From DAOTVC01 sp034437215 (GTDB lineage Bacteria > Chloroflexota > Anaerolineae > B4-G1 > SLSP01): a stretch of DNA of 64,000 nt. The position numbers and the translations under genes were made by a program. The number at the start of each line of letters is the position of its first letter. Position 1 is the first letter of the stretch. Of the stretch, positions 37,072 to 45,701 are shown one piece after another. Location of the stretch: positions 30,729-94,728 of the forward strand of contig DAOTVC010000079.1 of NCBI GenBank assembly GCA_034437215.1. The letters are read 5' to 3'. The notes beneath the pieces were generated by a model. That model saw only the letters and a list, made by a program, of their open reading frames with translations. It ran no database searches and was not told the DNA's origin.

Positions 37072-37161
37072 CCCCTCCCTTTCTCATAAATTCGGAAGCG
37101 TGGTGGCCGAGCCGCTGCGCTTCCGCTCACAATCCATAGACATCAGATATAGGAGGGCAAC

Positions 37162-37335
37162 ATGGCCGAACCGAAGGTCGAGACTTTGGCCGAAACCGAC
37201 GTGTATGAGGTGTTGAAGATCCGTGGCGAGGAGGGTGAGACTACTTACCACCTCGAGCTGGGGAACGTCACCCTCCACTTCTTTCCGGAGGAGTGGGAGG
37301 AGTTCACGGATCTCATGACGCAGGTGATCCGCTAA
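37162..37335 (+). CDS. Small acidic hypothetical protein, 57 residues
   Basis: Frame starting MAEPKVETLAETDVYEVLKI and ending FTDLMTQVIR. An AGGAGGGCAAC directly before the ATG is an excellent ribosome-binding site, and a terminator (37364-37391) follows the stop. The predicted fold is a short beta-rich protein (VYEVLKIRG, TYHLELGNVTLHFF) plus a C-terminal helix (PEEWEEFTDLMTQVI). It lies 90 bases after pnp and may be read from the pnp transcript. No family is recognised. Confidence 0.8.
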   Translation: MAEPKVETLAETDVYEVLKIRGEEGETTYHLELGNVTLHFFPEEWEEFTDLMTQVIR

Positions 37336-37363
37336 GAGAATCCGACACCGTATCTGGGGAACG

Positions 37364-37397
37364 AAGCGCGGGAGGGTACCCTTCCGCGCTTTTCCCT
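37364..37397 (+). terminator. Terminator after the small acidic gene
   Basis: AAGCGCGG (37364-37371) pairs with CCGCGCTT (37384-37391), followed by TTTCCC. Confidence 0.75.
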
Positions 37398-37412
37398 AAT
37401 TGGGTGGGAAAT

Positions 37413-37422
37413 GTGCTATAAT
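37413..37422 (+). promoter_or_regulatory. Extended -10 promoter of clpC
   Basis: TGTGCTATAAT: TATAAT at 37417-37422 with TG one base upstream; no good -35. Leader of about 225 bases to the clpC ATG. I see no CtsR- or HrcA-type operator that I can be sure of. Confidence 0.5.
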
Positions 37423-37652
37423 AGGGATATTCGGGGGCCAAGGTAAAGTAACGGTGTTGCCGGCGACTTTGTTCTGTTTGAGAAGCTTGGATTTGACAAC
37501 CCGAGATCGGAAAATATGTAGTCTGTTTGAAAACTAATTGGAGGGTAAACGCTGTAGTTTGAGGTCCGGTTCCGATGGAATAGTGGAGAGGTTGGAACCT
37601 GAAGATTTGGAAAGGTCCCCGGACTATTGTGGGAATTAAGAAGGAACCTAAT

Positions 37653-40136
37653 ATGGCAGACAACTTAGAACGATTTACATCAGGATCACGAGAGGTGCTG
37701 CACTTCGCTCAGGCGGAGGCGATTCGCATGCGGCACGCTACGATCGGCCCAGAACACATCCTCTTGGGTCTGCTTCTGGAGAGTGAGGGGATTGCGGGGC
37801 GCGTGCTGCGGGACATGGGATTGCGTCCGCAGCAGGTACAACGCACCGTCGAACGGCTTTCAGGAGCGACGCCGCTGCGGGGCGACACGCCGAACCTGCG
37901 TCACAGCACTGAAGTGCTCCTTACGATTGCTATCGATGAGGCGAAACGCCGTAATGCCCCCATCGTCGACACTCAGCACCTCCTGTTGGCCCTCCTGAGG
38001 CAGCAGGAAGGGCTCATTCTGGCGGTCCTGGCCCAGTTTGGCCTGACCGTCGATCTGGTTCGTCGACGGGTCACCCAGGTGATGCCTGTCCATCCAACGG
38101 AGATGCAGGCTTCCACGAGTGCATCGCGCCCGAGTCGCCGCCGTAAACAGCGCGGACCTGATGATTCGCTGTTGGAGCAGATGGCTATCGACCTGACGGC
38201 ACGCGCCGAAGAGGGCATCCTCGATCCTGTGATCGGCCGTCAGAAGGAGATCGAACGGGTCATCCAGATTCTCGCCCGCCGCACCAAGAACAATCCGGCT
38301 CTTATCGGGGAGCCCGGCGTGGGCAAGACGGCGATTGTCGAGGGTCTGGCCCAGCGTGTGGTCGCCGGTGGGGTTCCCGGTCCCATTCTGGGGAAGCGGG
38401 TCATCCAGCTGGACATCGGCTCTTTGGTTGCCGGCACGATGTACCGCGGCCAGTTCGAGGAGCGCCTGAAGAAGGTCTTGGAAGAGCTGCAGGGCTCCAA
38501 CACTATCGTCTTTATCGACGAGGTGCACATGCTGGTCGGCGCCGGCTCGGCAGGCTCCTCCATCGATGCTGCAAACATCCTCAAGCCTGCCCTGGCACGT
38601 GGCGAACTTCAGTGCATCGGCGCGACGACGTTGGACGAGTATCGTAAGCACGTGGAGTCTGACGCGGCCCTCGAACGCCGCTTCCAGCCGGTGATGGTGG
38701 AAGAGCCGACGGGGGAGGAGACGCTGGAGATTCTACGGGGGATCAAGCACGCCTACGAGCAGCACCATGGGCTGCGCATCAGCGACGAGGCGTTACAGGA
38801 GTCGGTGCGGCTCTCCGCACGTTACGTCACCGAGCGTCATCTGCCTGACAAGGCCATCGATCTCATGGATGAAGCGGCTTCCCGGGTGCGCATGTACAAA
38901 TCGCCCAGCTCCTTGCAGCTGCGCGACATCTTCGAGGAGCTGCAGGCGGTGCGCATCAAGCGGGCGCGTTTGACCCTGGAGACCGGGATTGTGGAGCGCA
39001 ACGCGCTCGATGCCCAGGTCGATTCCCTCGAAGAGCGGATGGAGAACCTGCGCGTAGAGCAGTCTCAGGACGAGGATCTGCTCGTGGAGCCCGAGGACAT
39101 CGAGGAGATCGTCGCCATGTGGACGGGTATCCCCGTCAGCCAGCTGGCGCAGGAAGAGAGCCAGCGTCTTATGGACATGGAACTGGAGATCGGCAAGCGG
39201 GTCGTCGGTCAGGATGAGGCCATCGTCCGCATCGCGAAGGCGGTGCGCCGCGCCCGGGCCGGGCTCAAGGATCCCCAACGTCCCATCGGCTCCTTCATCT
39301 TCTTGGGCCCGACGGGGGTGGGCAAGACGGAGCTCTCCAAGGCACTGGCGGAGTTTCTCTTCGGCAGCGAGGAGGCGCTCGTCCAACTCGATATGTCGGA
39401 GTTCATGGAGCGCCACTCGGTAGCCCGTCTGGTCGGTGCGCCTCCGGGGTACGTCGGGTATGATGACGCCGGGCAGCTGACCGAAGCCATTCGGCGCCGC
39501 CCCTACTCCATTATCGTCTTTGACGAGATCGAAAAGGCCCATCCGGATGCCTTCAACATGCTCTTGCAGATCATGGAAGAGGGTGTGCTCTCCGACGCCC
39601 GCGGGCGCAAGGTCGACTTCCGCAACGCCATCATCATCATGACCTCGAACGTCGGCGCTCAGGAGATCCGGCGTCAGAGCGGGCTCGGCTTCCAGATCGA
39701 GGCTCAGAGCGCCGAGGACGGACAGCACGAGTACGACGATATGAGCCGCAAGCTCCAGGCAGAGCTGCGCCGTCTCTTCCGGCCCGAGTTCTTGAACCGG
39801 GTCGACTCCATCGTGATCTTCCGCGCTCTGAATATGGAGGCCATCCGGCAGATTGTGGAACTGGAGATTGACAAGGTGCGGGTGCGGTTGCGGGAGAACG
39901 GGCTGGATTTGGAGCTCACCGATGCAGGTCGGGACTGGCTTGCCGAGGAGGGCTATAACGAGGAGTATGGCGCGCGACCGCTGCGCCGTCTCATTCAGGA
40001 GGAGGTGGAGACGCCCCTCTCCGACGCCCTGCTTACCGGCGACTTTACCTCGGGCGATCTGGTGGTCGTGGACGCCGACGAGAGCGGTCTGGTCATCCGC
40101 CAGGCCGAGGAAGAACCCGAACCCATCGCTTCGTAG
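37653..40136 (+). CDS. clpC: ATP-dependent Clp protease ATPase subunit ClpC
   Basis: 827 residues. Unfolds proteins and feeds them to ClpP. Two Clp-N repeats (FTSGSREVLHFAQAEAIRMRHATIGPEHILLGLL and LLTIAIDEAKRRNAPIVDTQHLLLALL), first AAA+ domain with Walker A GEPGVGKT (about 219-226) and IVFIDEVHMLVGAG, a UVR/middle region, and a second AAA+ domain with GPTGVGKT (about 552-559), IIVFDEIEKAHPDAFN and the C-terminal D2-small domain. AAGGAA precedes the ATG. The mcsA-mcsB-ctsR genes that accompany clpC in Firmicutes are absent. Confidence 0.96.
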   Translation: MADNLERFTSGSREVLHFAQAEAIRMRHATIGPEHILLGLLLESEGIAGRVLRDMGLRPQQVQRTVERLSGATPLRGDTPNLRHSTEVLLTIAIDEAKRRNAPIVDTQHLLLALLRQQEGLILAVLAQFGLTVDLVRRRVTQVMPVHPTEMQASTSASRPSRRRKQRGPDDSLLEQMAIDLTARAEEGILDPVIGRQKEIERVIQILARRTKNNPALIGEPGVGKTAIVEGLAQRVVAGGVPGPILGKRVIQLDIGSLVAGTMYRGQFEERLKKVLEELQGSNTIVFIDEVHMLVGAGSAGSSIDAANILKPALARGELQCIGATTLDEYRKHVESDAALERRFQPVMVEEPTGEETLEILRGIKHAYEQHHGLRISDEALQESVRLSARYVTERHLPDKAIDLMDEAASRVRMYKSPSSLQLRDIFEELQAVRIKRARLTLETGIVERNALDAQVDSLEERMENLRVEQSQDEDLLVEPEDIEEIVAMWTGIPVSQLAQEESQRLMDMELEIGKRVVGQDEAIVRIAKAVRRARAGLKDPQRPIGSFIFLGPTGVGKTELSKALAEFLFGSEEALVQLDMSEFMERHSVARLVGAPPGYVGYDDAGQLTEAIRRRPYSIIVFDEIEKAHPDAFNMLLQIMEEGVLSDARGRKVDFRNAIIIMTSNVGAQEIRRQSGLGFQIEAQSAEDGQHEYDDMSRKLQAELRRLFRPEFLNRVDSIVIFRALNMEAIRQIVELEIDKVRVRLRENGLDLELTDAGRDWLAEEGYNEEYGARPLRRLIQEEVETPLSDALLTGDFTSGDLVVVDADESGLVIRQAEEEPEPIAS

Positions 40137-40156
40137 TTGTTCTGGCGGTACATTTC

Positions 40157-40192
40157 AGAGGGCGGTGCAAGCGCACCGTCCTCTTTGCTTTT
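40157..40192 (+). terminator. clpC terminator
   Basis: 12-bp stem (40157-40168 with 40173-40184, one G-T pair), loop AAGC, then TTTGCTTTT. Confidence 0.85.
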
Positions 40193-40201
40193 CAAGCGGG
40201 T

Positions 40202-41023
40202 CTACAATGCCCGGCCGGCTTCTGCTATCAGGGCGGCAACGACCTCGTGGGCCGGCAGTCCACCGGGATTGCGAAAGATCTGGGTACCACAGACGAGGAA
40301 GTCAGCGCCCAACTCTACCATCTTCCCCACGGTAGCGGTGGTGATCCCCCCCTGGATCTGCAACGTTCCCTCGAAGTTGGAGCGGATCCACGTTGCATAG
40401 CTCCGGAGACGGGCCTGCCCTGCTTCCGGGCTGGACCAACTGGAGCGCGCTCCTGTGCCTACCGCTTGGAGGGTGAGCATGCCCACCCTTCGAAGGACGG
40501 GCTCCAACTTCGCCAGCACAGCGTCCACCGGCTCGGCCGGGCGATTCACGCTGCCCACGGTCTCGATGACGGGGCTGGCGACGGCGCCTGTGGCTCGGAT
40601 CTCCTCAACGAGGGCCTCGAGAGCCGGAGCCGCTACCGCCTCCAGCTGGAAGCAGACGGCACCGGCTCCCACCCCCGCGTAGTCCCGGAGGCGCGCCCGT
40701 GGGGCGTCGGTCAGCAGGTGGAGATTGAGAAAGGCATCGCGCTCGCGCACGAAGGTGTTGAGGCGCTCGAGAAAGGCGGGGGTGAAGAGGGACACGTTGA
40801 GATCCGGTCGCCGGTGTACGAAGCCGCCGTAGTCGGGGAAGTTCACGTCGACGTGGAAGGTTCGCACGCCGTGTTCCAGCAGCTCGGCGACCTCCTGCCA
40901 GACCCGCTCCTGGAGCACCTGAGCGGGTCGGTGGGCGACGAGCCCATCGGTGATGGTGATCAGTGCCGGGTTGATGCGCGCGGCGTCGCCTGAGACGCCG
41001 TAGAAGCGTTGGGCAGGGGTCAT
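40202..41023 (-). CDS. Ribulose-phosphate 3-epimerase-like protein, atypical active site
   Basis: 273 residues with an RPE-type TIM barrel: RTFHVDVNFPDYGGF matches the metal-site HVDVMDG strand, LNLHLLTDAPRARLRDYAGVGAGAVCFQLEA matches the LDVHLM...AGAD strand, and LQIQGGITTATVGKMVELGADFLVCGTQIFRNPGG matches the phosphate-binding VDGGI...GADxLVAGSAIF region. The second catalytic Asp (VDGG in RPE) is Gln here (IQGG), so ordinary epimerase activity is doubtful. It overlaps the Xer recombinase gene by four bases. It might act on another sugar phosphate or be regulatory. Confidence 0.7.
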   Translation of the reverse strand: MTPAQRFYGVSGDAARINPALITITDGLVAHRPAQVLQERVWQEVAELLEHGVRTFHVDVNFPDYGGFVHRRPDLNVSLFTPAFLERLNTFVRERDAFLNLHLLTDAPRARLRDYAGVGAGAVCFQLEAVAAPALEALVEEIRATGAVASPVIETVGSVNRPAEPVDAVLAKLEPVLRRVGMLTLQAVGTGARSSWSSPEAGQARLRSYATWIRSNFEGTLQIQGGITTATVGKMVELGADFLVCGTQIFRNPGGLPAHEVVAALIAEAGRAL

Positions 41024-41934
41024 CCCTCTTCTTCCCCCAGGCGCGCCCGCGGATGCGTCTGGTGATAGATCTCCTGTGCCCGGCGCTGGGTGACGTGGGC
41101 GTAGATCTGGGTCGTCTGGAGGTTCGTGTGTCCCAGAAGCTCCTGGACCACGCGCAGATCAGCACCGCCCTCGAGGAGGTGGGTGGCGAAGGTGTGGCGC
41201 AGCAGGTGGGGGGTGACCGTCTCCTCGATCCCTGCTGCGATGCCCGCCTTGCGGACTCTGGTGCTGATGGAGCGCACCGACAGGCGTCCTCCGAAGCGGT
41301 TGAGAAAGAGAGCGCGGGTCGTTTTCGTGCTCGCCAGTTCCGGACGTCCCACCTGCAGGTAAGCCCGTAGGGCTCCTACGGCAGGGCGCCCGATCATCAC
41401 CAAGCGCTCCTTGTCACCCTTGCCGAGCACCCGCATCTCACCATGATCGAGATCTAGATCGCGAAGATCGAGGCCACCGAGCTCACTCACGCGCACACCC
41501 GAAGCGTAGAGGGTCTCGAGGATGGCCCGATCCCTGAGGCCCTGGGCTGTGCTCGTGTCCGGGGCCGCCAAGAGGCGATCGACCTCCTCGTGGGTCAGGT
41601 AGCGGGGCAGCTTGCGAGGGATGCGGGGTGCGTAGATCCGGCGAAAGAGATTTTGCTCCCACGCTCTAGCGCGGACCAGAAAGTCGCCGAAAGCACGCAG
41701 CTCAAAGACACGCCGGGCAACGCTGGCCCGTACGTACCCCTCATCGTCGAGGGCCGCGAGGTGCTCACGGACCAGGCCCCGTTCCAATTCGTGGAGGTGG
41801 GTGATTCCCTGCTCTGCGCAGTAGTCGAGGAACTGCTCGATGTCGGTGTTGTAGTTCTTGACGGTGTAGTAGGAGGCGTTTTCGCGTTCGAGGTGCTCCA
41901 GGTAGCGCTGCAACCATCCTCTGAGCGTGGTCAT
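41020..41934 (-). CDS. Tyrosine recombinase, XerC/XerD family
   Basis: 304 residues. The N-terminal SAM-like core-binding domain (WLQRYLEHLERENASYYTVKNYNTDIEQFLDYCA) and catalytic domain are complete: Arg in GVRVSELGGLDLRD, Lys in VLGKGDKERLVMIG, HLLRHTFATHLL (His, Arg), LGHTNLQTTQIYAHVT (His and nucleophile Tyr). The full length and chromosomal setting suggest a housekeeping dimer-resolution recombinase rather than a phage integrase. C or D type is not decidable here. The RPE-like gene overlaps its 3' end. Confidence 0.93.
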   Translation of the reverse strand: MTTLRGWLQRYLEHLERENASYYTVKNYNTDIEQFLDYCAEQGITHLHELERGLVREHLAALDDEGYVRASVARRVFELRAFGDFLVRARAWEQNLFRRIYAPRIPRKLPRYLTHEEVDRLLAAPDTSTAQGLRDRAILETLYASGVRVSELGGLDLRDLDLDHGEMRVLGKGDKERLVMIGRPAVGALRAYLQVGRPELASTKTTRALFLNRFGGRLSVRSISTRVRKAGIAAGIEETVTPHLLRHTFATHLLEGGADLRVVQELLGHTNLQTTQIYAHVTQRRAQEIYHQTHPRARLGEEEG

Positions 41935-41968
41935 CTTTCTTGACAGACCCTAAGTAGGAGGGTAGAGG

Positions 41969-42811
41969 TCAGGCCTCCATCTCCTCCTGGAGTTGGTCGT
42001 AGACCCGCATGATGTTGGCAACGTGGAGTTGGTGGCTGGCCACACCCAGCGGGACGCGCTGCAGGCCGCAGGTCTCCAGGGGAATGTCCCAGATGAGATC
42101 CCGCGGGTCGCCCGCTTTGAGAACCTGGCGGGCTTGTTCCTCGACACAGGTGATGTACTCAATGTAGAGATCCATGACCGTGTCCACCTCTCCCCGCAGG
42201 ATGACCTCTCCGTGTCCTTGTACGATGGTCTCCGGCTCCAGATCCTTGATCTTCTCGAGGGTCTGGATCTGGGTGCGCCAATCACCGCCGGCGATGATCG
42301 GGATAGCCATGGTGGCATCTCCACTGAAGAGCACCCCTTCCTCCTCGAGGAGGACACCGGTGTTGTCGGCGCTGTGTCCGGGGAGGTGGACGAAGCGGAA
42401 GGTCCGATTACCCGCGCTCACGAAGAGGTTCTCTTCCGCAAAGGTGATGGTTGGATAGCGCAGAACGACCTCGTCAAAGGTCGGGTCACTCTCCCGGGCC
42501 TCGGCGAGGGAGGCCTCGCCTACCTCCAGGAGCTGCTGGCGCGTCATCTCGTTGGCAATCACATCGAGGTGCTCGGGGAAGGCGGAAAGACCGTAGACGT
42601 GATCCATGTGGTAGTGGGTAAGCATGAGAGAGTGGAAGCGCCCATGCCCCCGGGTATCAAGAAAGCGGGCAATCTGGCGGGCCTCATCGGGGAAGGGTAG
42701 GGCGTCGATCACGACGGTGCCCTCTTTGGTCAAGACTGCCGAGGAGTTGACGAGTGCGTAGCGCTCACTCGTAAAGACGAAGATCTCTTCGGTAACGCGT
42801 TCCCAATACAT
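41969..42811 (-). CDS. Metallo-beta-lactamase-fold hydrolase
   Basis: 280 residues. The metal-binding motif HYHMDHVYG (HxHxDH), then VHLPGHSADNTG (His), FSGDATM (Asp) and a C-terminal His (VQGHGEVI) are all present, as expected for a dinuclear metal hydrolase. Members include glyoxalase II-like, lactonase-like and flavo-diiron enzymes; nothing here narrows the substrate. The start MYWERVTEEIFVF follows AGAGGA; the frame is open 31 codons upstream. Confidence 0.85.
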   Translation of the reverse strand: MYWERVTEEIFVFTSERYALVNSSAVLTKEGTVVIDALPFPDEARQIARFLDTRGHGRFHSLMLTHYHMDHVYGLSAFPEHLDVIANEMTRQQLLEVGEASLAEARESDPTFDEVVLRYPTITFAEENLFVSAGNRTFRFVHLPGHSADNTGVLLEEEGVLFSGDATMAIPIIAGGDWRTQIQTLEKIKDLEPETIVQGHGEVILRGEVDTVMDLYIEYITCVEEQARQVLKAGDPRDLIWDIPLETCGLQRVPLGVASHQLHVANIMRVYDQLQEEMEA

Positions 42812-42939
42812 TCGGTGTCCTCTGCGCATGACGCGCACGCCCGCAGGCGTGCGCATTTTAGTTTGTACCACCTGCAGAATAACATACCCGAGAGGGAAAG
42901 TCAAGGCGGCTTGACATAACCACAGCGGTTCAGGGGAAC

Positions 42940-42969
42940 AAAAAAGCCGCCACCCCGAAGGTTGCGGCT
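42940..42969 (-). terminator. Rho-independent terminator of 6S-like RNA
   Basis: On the minus strand AGCCGC...TTCG...GCGGCT (arms 42964-42969 and 42945-42950 plus inner ACC/GGT), followed by TTTTTT. A textbook terminator with a UUCG tetraloop. Confidence 0.9.
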
Positions 42970-42975
42970 AAAAAT

Positions 42976-43153
42976 GAGACATCCCCACTGTGCCGTGCGC
43001 CGTTGGTTTTGACCCTGCAATCGCAGGTGGGTAGCCTACCTATGGATTGGCCTTGCCCGAAGGCTATCGCCTCACCACCAGGACGCGGCTCCCTTATATC
43101 AAGGTGTTGGCTCAAAACCCCATCTCGGCATCACGCACACAGTAGGGTGTCAC
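42976..43153 (-). ncRNA. ssrS: 6S RNA candidate
   Basis: About 178-nt RNA with its own promoter (43160-43187) and terminator (42940-42969). The 5' and 3' ends pair in a long closing stem: 43139-43151 with 42978-42991 (one bulge), continued by 43126-43138 with 42990-43002. GGTTTTGA/TCAAAACC then pair, leading to a large internal bubble whose 3' side carries a small hairpin (CCTGC/GCAGG), and a terminal stem containing GGTGG/CCACC. This rod-with-central-bubble shape and length are those of 6S RNA, which binds sigma-70 RNA polymerase. The stretch GGAGCCGCG...GGTGGTGAG also resembles other 6S RNAs. The assignment rests on structure judged by eye. Confidence 0.7.
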
Positions 43154-43159
43154 GTCAGT

Positions 43160-43187
43160 ATGATACCATATCTGTAGCAGATGACAA
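43160..43187 (-). promoter_or_regulatory. Promoter of 6S-like RNA
   Basis: On the minus strand TTGTCA (43182-43187), 16-bp spacer, TATCAT (43160-43165); start near 43153. Confidence 0.65.
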
Positions 43188-43195
43188 ATGCAGCT

Positions 43196-44257
43196 TCAAA
43201 AGACCGTCAAGGCTTCCCGCATCAGGCGGAGCCAGTTTCTGTTCAGGATCGCCTCGATATCCTCGGCGGCGTATCCGCGCTCCTTCAGGAGCCCTGCTAT
43301 TTTACCCAGGTCGGCACTACTGTCAAGGGAAGCGGGGACGGATTCGACACCCAATCCTCCATCGAAGTCCGAGCCCAGGCCCACATGGGCCGCACTTCCC
43401 ACCAGCTGGCAGACGTAGTCGATGGCTTCGACGACCCGGTTCAGGGGCAGACGGGGCTCACTCTTCTTCCAGCCCGGTTCCAGCATCGGATTGAAGGGGA
43501 CGATGCCGACGAGCCCGCCGCGCTCGGCCAGGACGCGGATGAGCGGGTCGGGCAGCTGCCGGGGAGTGTCGACGAAGGCCCGGGGATTCGCGTGGGAGGC
43601 TACGACGGGACCCGGATAGCGGTCGAGGGCCTCGTAGGCAGCCTCCTCCCACATGTGGCTGAGGTCCAGCAGCAGGTTCAGATCCGCCATCGCGTGCAGC
43701 AGCGTCCGTCCTGCGTCGGTGAGGGGACCGGGGTTGGCATTCCCTCCGGCGTAGATGGTTCCGGCAGCCCAGGTGGGGCCCACACCGCGCAACCCCATCT
43801 CGGCCCAGGTGCCAACTTCATCGGGCTGGCGGAGGGGAGCCGCACCCTCCATCACGATGAAGATGCCCAAGATCGGGGAGTCCGTCTCCCAGGAGCGAAG
43901 GACCGCATCGAGGTCCGAGAGAGCTCGGACGATCCGTACCCGTTCATCTTCGTCCTCCAGGCGACGGTAGAAGTCTATCTGGGCCTGTGCTTGCTCGTGA
44001 GCTTGCTCACGGTTGTGATAGACCTGGGGTTCGCTCTTCCAGCTCTTCCAGGCGGGTGCCACGAAGAGGGTGCCACCGATGACGGCAACCTCCCCTTCGA
44101 GCAGGGTAGGGATGCTGGCGAGACAGGTGCCCGTGTAGTTGCCGGGGGGCGGATTACGGCGTTCGGCGGCTCGGATCTCCGCCACAGGACGGCGTACATC
44201 TCTCCCTAATACGACGGCGTTGTAAGCCAGATCCAGATGCCCATCTACAATGATCAT
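43196..44257 (-). CDS. Membrane dipeptidase family (peptidase M19)
   Basis: 353-residue zinc hydrolase of the renal dipeptidase family, which cleaves dipeptides. Metal ligands: DGHLDLAYN (HxD) at the N-terminus, Glu in IFIVMEGAAPL, LLLDLSHMW (His) and VVASHANPRAF (His), with Asp in VGLGSDFDGGLG. Bacterial members lack the membrane anchor of the mammalian enzyme and this one has no signal peptide, so it is probably cytosolic, consistent with use of peptides imported by the transporters of this genome. Confidence 0.92.
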   Translation of the reverse strand: MIIVDGHLDLAYNAVVLGRDVRRPVAEIRAAERRNPPPGNYTGTCLASIPTLLEGEVAVIGGTLFVAPAWKSWKSEPQVYHNREQAHEQAQAQIDFYRRLEDEDERVRIVRALSDLDAVLRSWETDSPILGIFIVMEGAAPLRQPDEVGTWAEMGLRGVGPTWAAGTIYAGGNANPGPLTDAGRTLLHAMADLNLLLDLSHMWEEAAYEALDRYPGPVVASHANPRAFVDTPRQLPDPLIRVLAERGGLVGIVPFNPMLEPGWKKSEPRLPLNRVVEAIDYVCQLVGSAAHVGLGSDFDGGLGVESVPASLDSSADLGKIAGLLKERGYAAEDIEAILNRNWLRLMREALTVF

Positions 44258-44367
44258 CTCTGCGTTGCCTCCCTTACGGTGTAGGGCGGAGTATAGCCCT
44301 TAGGGGGCGGTTGACAAGCTCCGCGGCTAGCGGGTATACTCTGCATAGTCTGAGATGGAGGTGGGGC

Positions 44368-44922
44368 GTGGCGGAACAAGGACGCAGGCTGATGCTGCTG
44401 ATGGAGGCGGGGCCCGACGCGGGCGCCCTCCTCGATTTGGAAGCGGGGACGATCACCCTGGGGCGCGGGGTGGACAACGACGTCGTTCTCGACCACGCCG
44501 AGATCTCCCGCCACCATGCGGAGGTCGGGGTCTCTCCCCTGGGTACCGTCGTCTTGAAGGACCTCAACAGTACGAACGGTACCTTCATCGAGGGCGAGCC
44601 GGTCAGCGGGACTGTGCGTCTCTACCCTGACCAATCCTTCTCGCTGGCGGACGTGGCGCGCTTCCGGCTCATTGCTCCCCAGACGGTGTCCCCTTCACCG
44701 CAACCACCTCCGGCCTCCGCTCTTCCGGAAGTGGAAGAGCCCTTGGAGGAGGACACATCTACGCCGGTACCGCAGACCAAGTCGCCGCGCTGGCTCTACG
44801 TCCTCATCATTGGTATGGCCCTGCTTATCTGCCTCTTTCTCCTGCTGGGTGTCTACCTGTGGTTCGCTCCCATCGCCTTTTGGGAGACCTTGCTCGATCC
44901 ACTGGGTATTCAATTGCCCTAG
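44368..44922 (+). CDS. FHA-domain membrane protein
   Basis: 184 residues. FHA domain at about residues 8-95 with GTITLGRGVDNDVVL, ISRHHAEV and LNSTNGTF, the phosphothreonine-binding signature. A Pro/Glu-rich linker follows, then one membrane helix (WLYVLIIGMALLICLFLLLGVYLWF) at the C-terminus. It would place a phospho-peptide reader at the inner face of the membrane, probably a partner of a Ser/Thr kinase encoded elsewhere. Start is GTG with GGAGG six bases upstream; an ATG at 44311 lacks such a site. Confidence 0.88.
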   Translation: MAEQGRRLMLLMEAGPDAGALLDLEAGTITLGRGVDNDVVLDHAEISRHHAEVGVSPLGTVVLKDLNSTNGTFIEGEPVSGTVRLYPDQSFSLADVARFRLIAPQTVSPSPQPPPASALPEVEEPLEEDTSTPVPQTKSPRWLYVLIIGMALLICLFLLLGVYLWFAPIAFWETLLDPLGIQLP

Positions 44923-44992
44923 CCTGGCCGATTTGGGGTGTTGCTAACCCTCCGGCCGTAAATGAGCACCTCACTTGACGTGTGAAGGAACA

Positions 44993-45424
44993 CTAGATCT
45001 CGATGATCTTGAGGGCCAGATCAGCCGTAGTGACGGGCTTTACACCCCGTTCCGCTTCAATGATCTGCCCCTCGGCGTCAACGGCAAAGTGGCTGCGGAT
45101 GATCCCTTCGTCCGCCACTCCGTAGGCCTCTGCGACCTCGTGGTCCGGGTCGGAGAGGAGGATGAAGGGGAGATCGTACTTCTCACGAAACCTGCGCAGA
45201 TCTTCAGGTTCGTCAGGGCTGATGCCGATCACAACGGCGTCCTGAGCGGTGATGGTTGCGTAGTTGTCGCGGACACTGCAGGCCTGTTGGGTGCAGCCTG
45301 GAGTGTCGGCTTTGGGATAGAAGTAGATAATGACCTTCTGACCCCGGAAGTCGGAGAGGGAGACCTCCTCCCCCCGATCCGAGGTGAGGGTGAACTCAGG
45401 TGCGGGATTGCGCTGTTCAATCAT
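44993..45424 (-). CDS. bcp: Thiol peroxidase, Bcp/PrxQ type
   Basis: 143 residues. Reduces peroxides using a peroxidatic Cys44 and resolving Cys49 five residues apart (TPGCTQQAC), the atypical 2-Cys PrxQ arrangement. The fold motifs APEFTLTSDRGEEVSLSDFRGQKVIIYFYPKADTPGC and GISPDEPEDLRRFREKYDLPFILLSDPDHEVAEAYGV are complete. It faces the oxidative-stress gene region that follows. Confidence 0.95.
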   Translation of the reverse strand: MIEQRNPAPEFTLTSDRGEEVSLSDFRGQKVIIYFYPKADTPGCTQQACSVRDNYATITAQDAVVIGISPDEPEDLRRFREKYDLPFILLSDPDHEVAEAYGVADEGIIRSHFAVDAEGQIIEAERGVKPVTTADLALKIIEI

Positions 45425-45474
45425 GAGTAGCTCCTTCGGATAGTAAGTTTGACTCTACTGAAGCAAGGCTAGCT

Positions 45475-45585
45475 AACCGCAGAGAGCGCCAAGAACGCAA
45501 AATTGAGATACAGATTATTAACTCATCGAGGCGTAAACTTTAGAAATATTAAGTTGTCTTTGCGACATCTGCGTCCTTTGCGGTT
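45475..45585. repeat. Imperfect inverted repeat, AACCGCA-type intergenic element
   Basis: The 414-base gap 45425-45838 contains arms 45475-45501 and 45559-45585 that are inverted copies at 19 of 27 positions (outer ends AACCGCA, inner ends CGCAAA). The pattern of AACCGCA-GxxCGC-type words is like dispersed intergenic repeats seen in several bacterial genomes. The rest of the gap is AT-rich and carries promoter sequences. Confidence 0.55.
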
Positions 45586-45701
45586 CATCCCCCTTCTTTC
45601 AGGGAAGTCACGTTTCCAAAAAGAGAAAGATTGCTGTACTCGGCGGGTTCGGACGGTCATGATCCAGATATATTATAATATACCCATCTTATAAAATCAA
45701 G

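Noticed and set aside
41020..41934. Phage integrase marking a mobile element
   Set aside because: Full-length Xer-type protein in a housekeeping context; no attachment-site repeats, phage genes or tRNA next to it.
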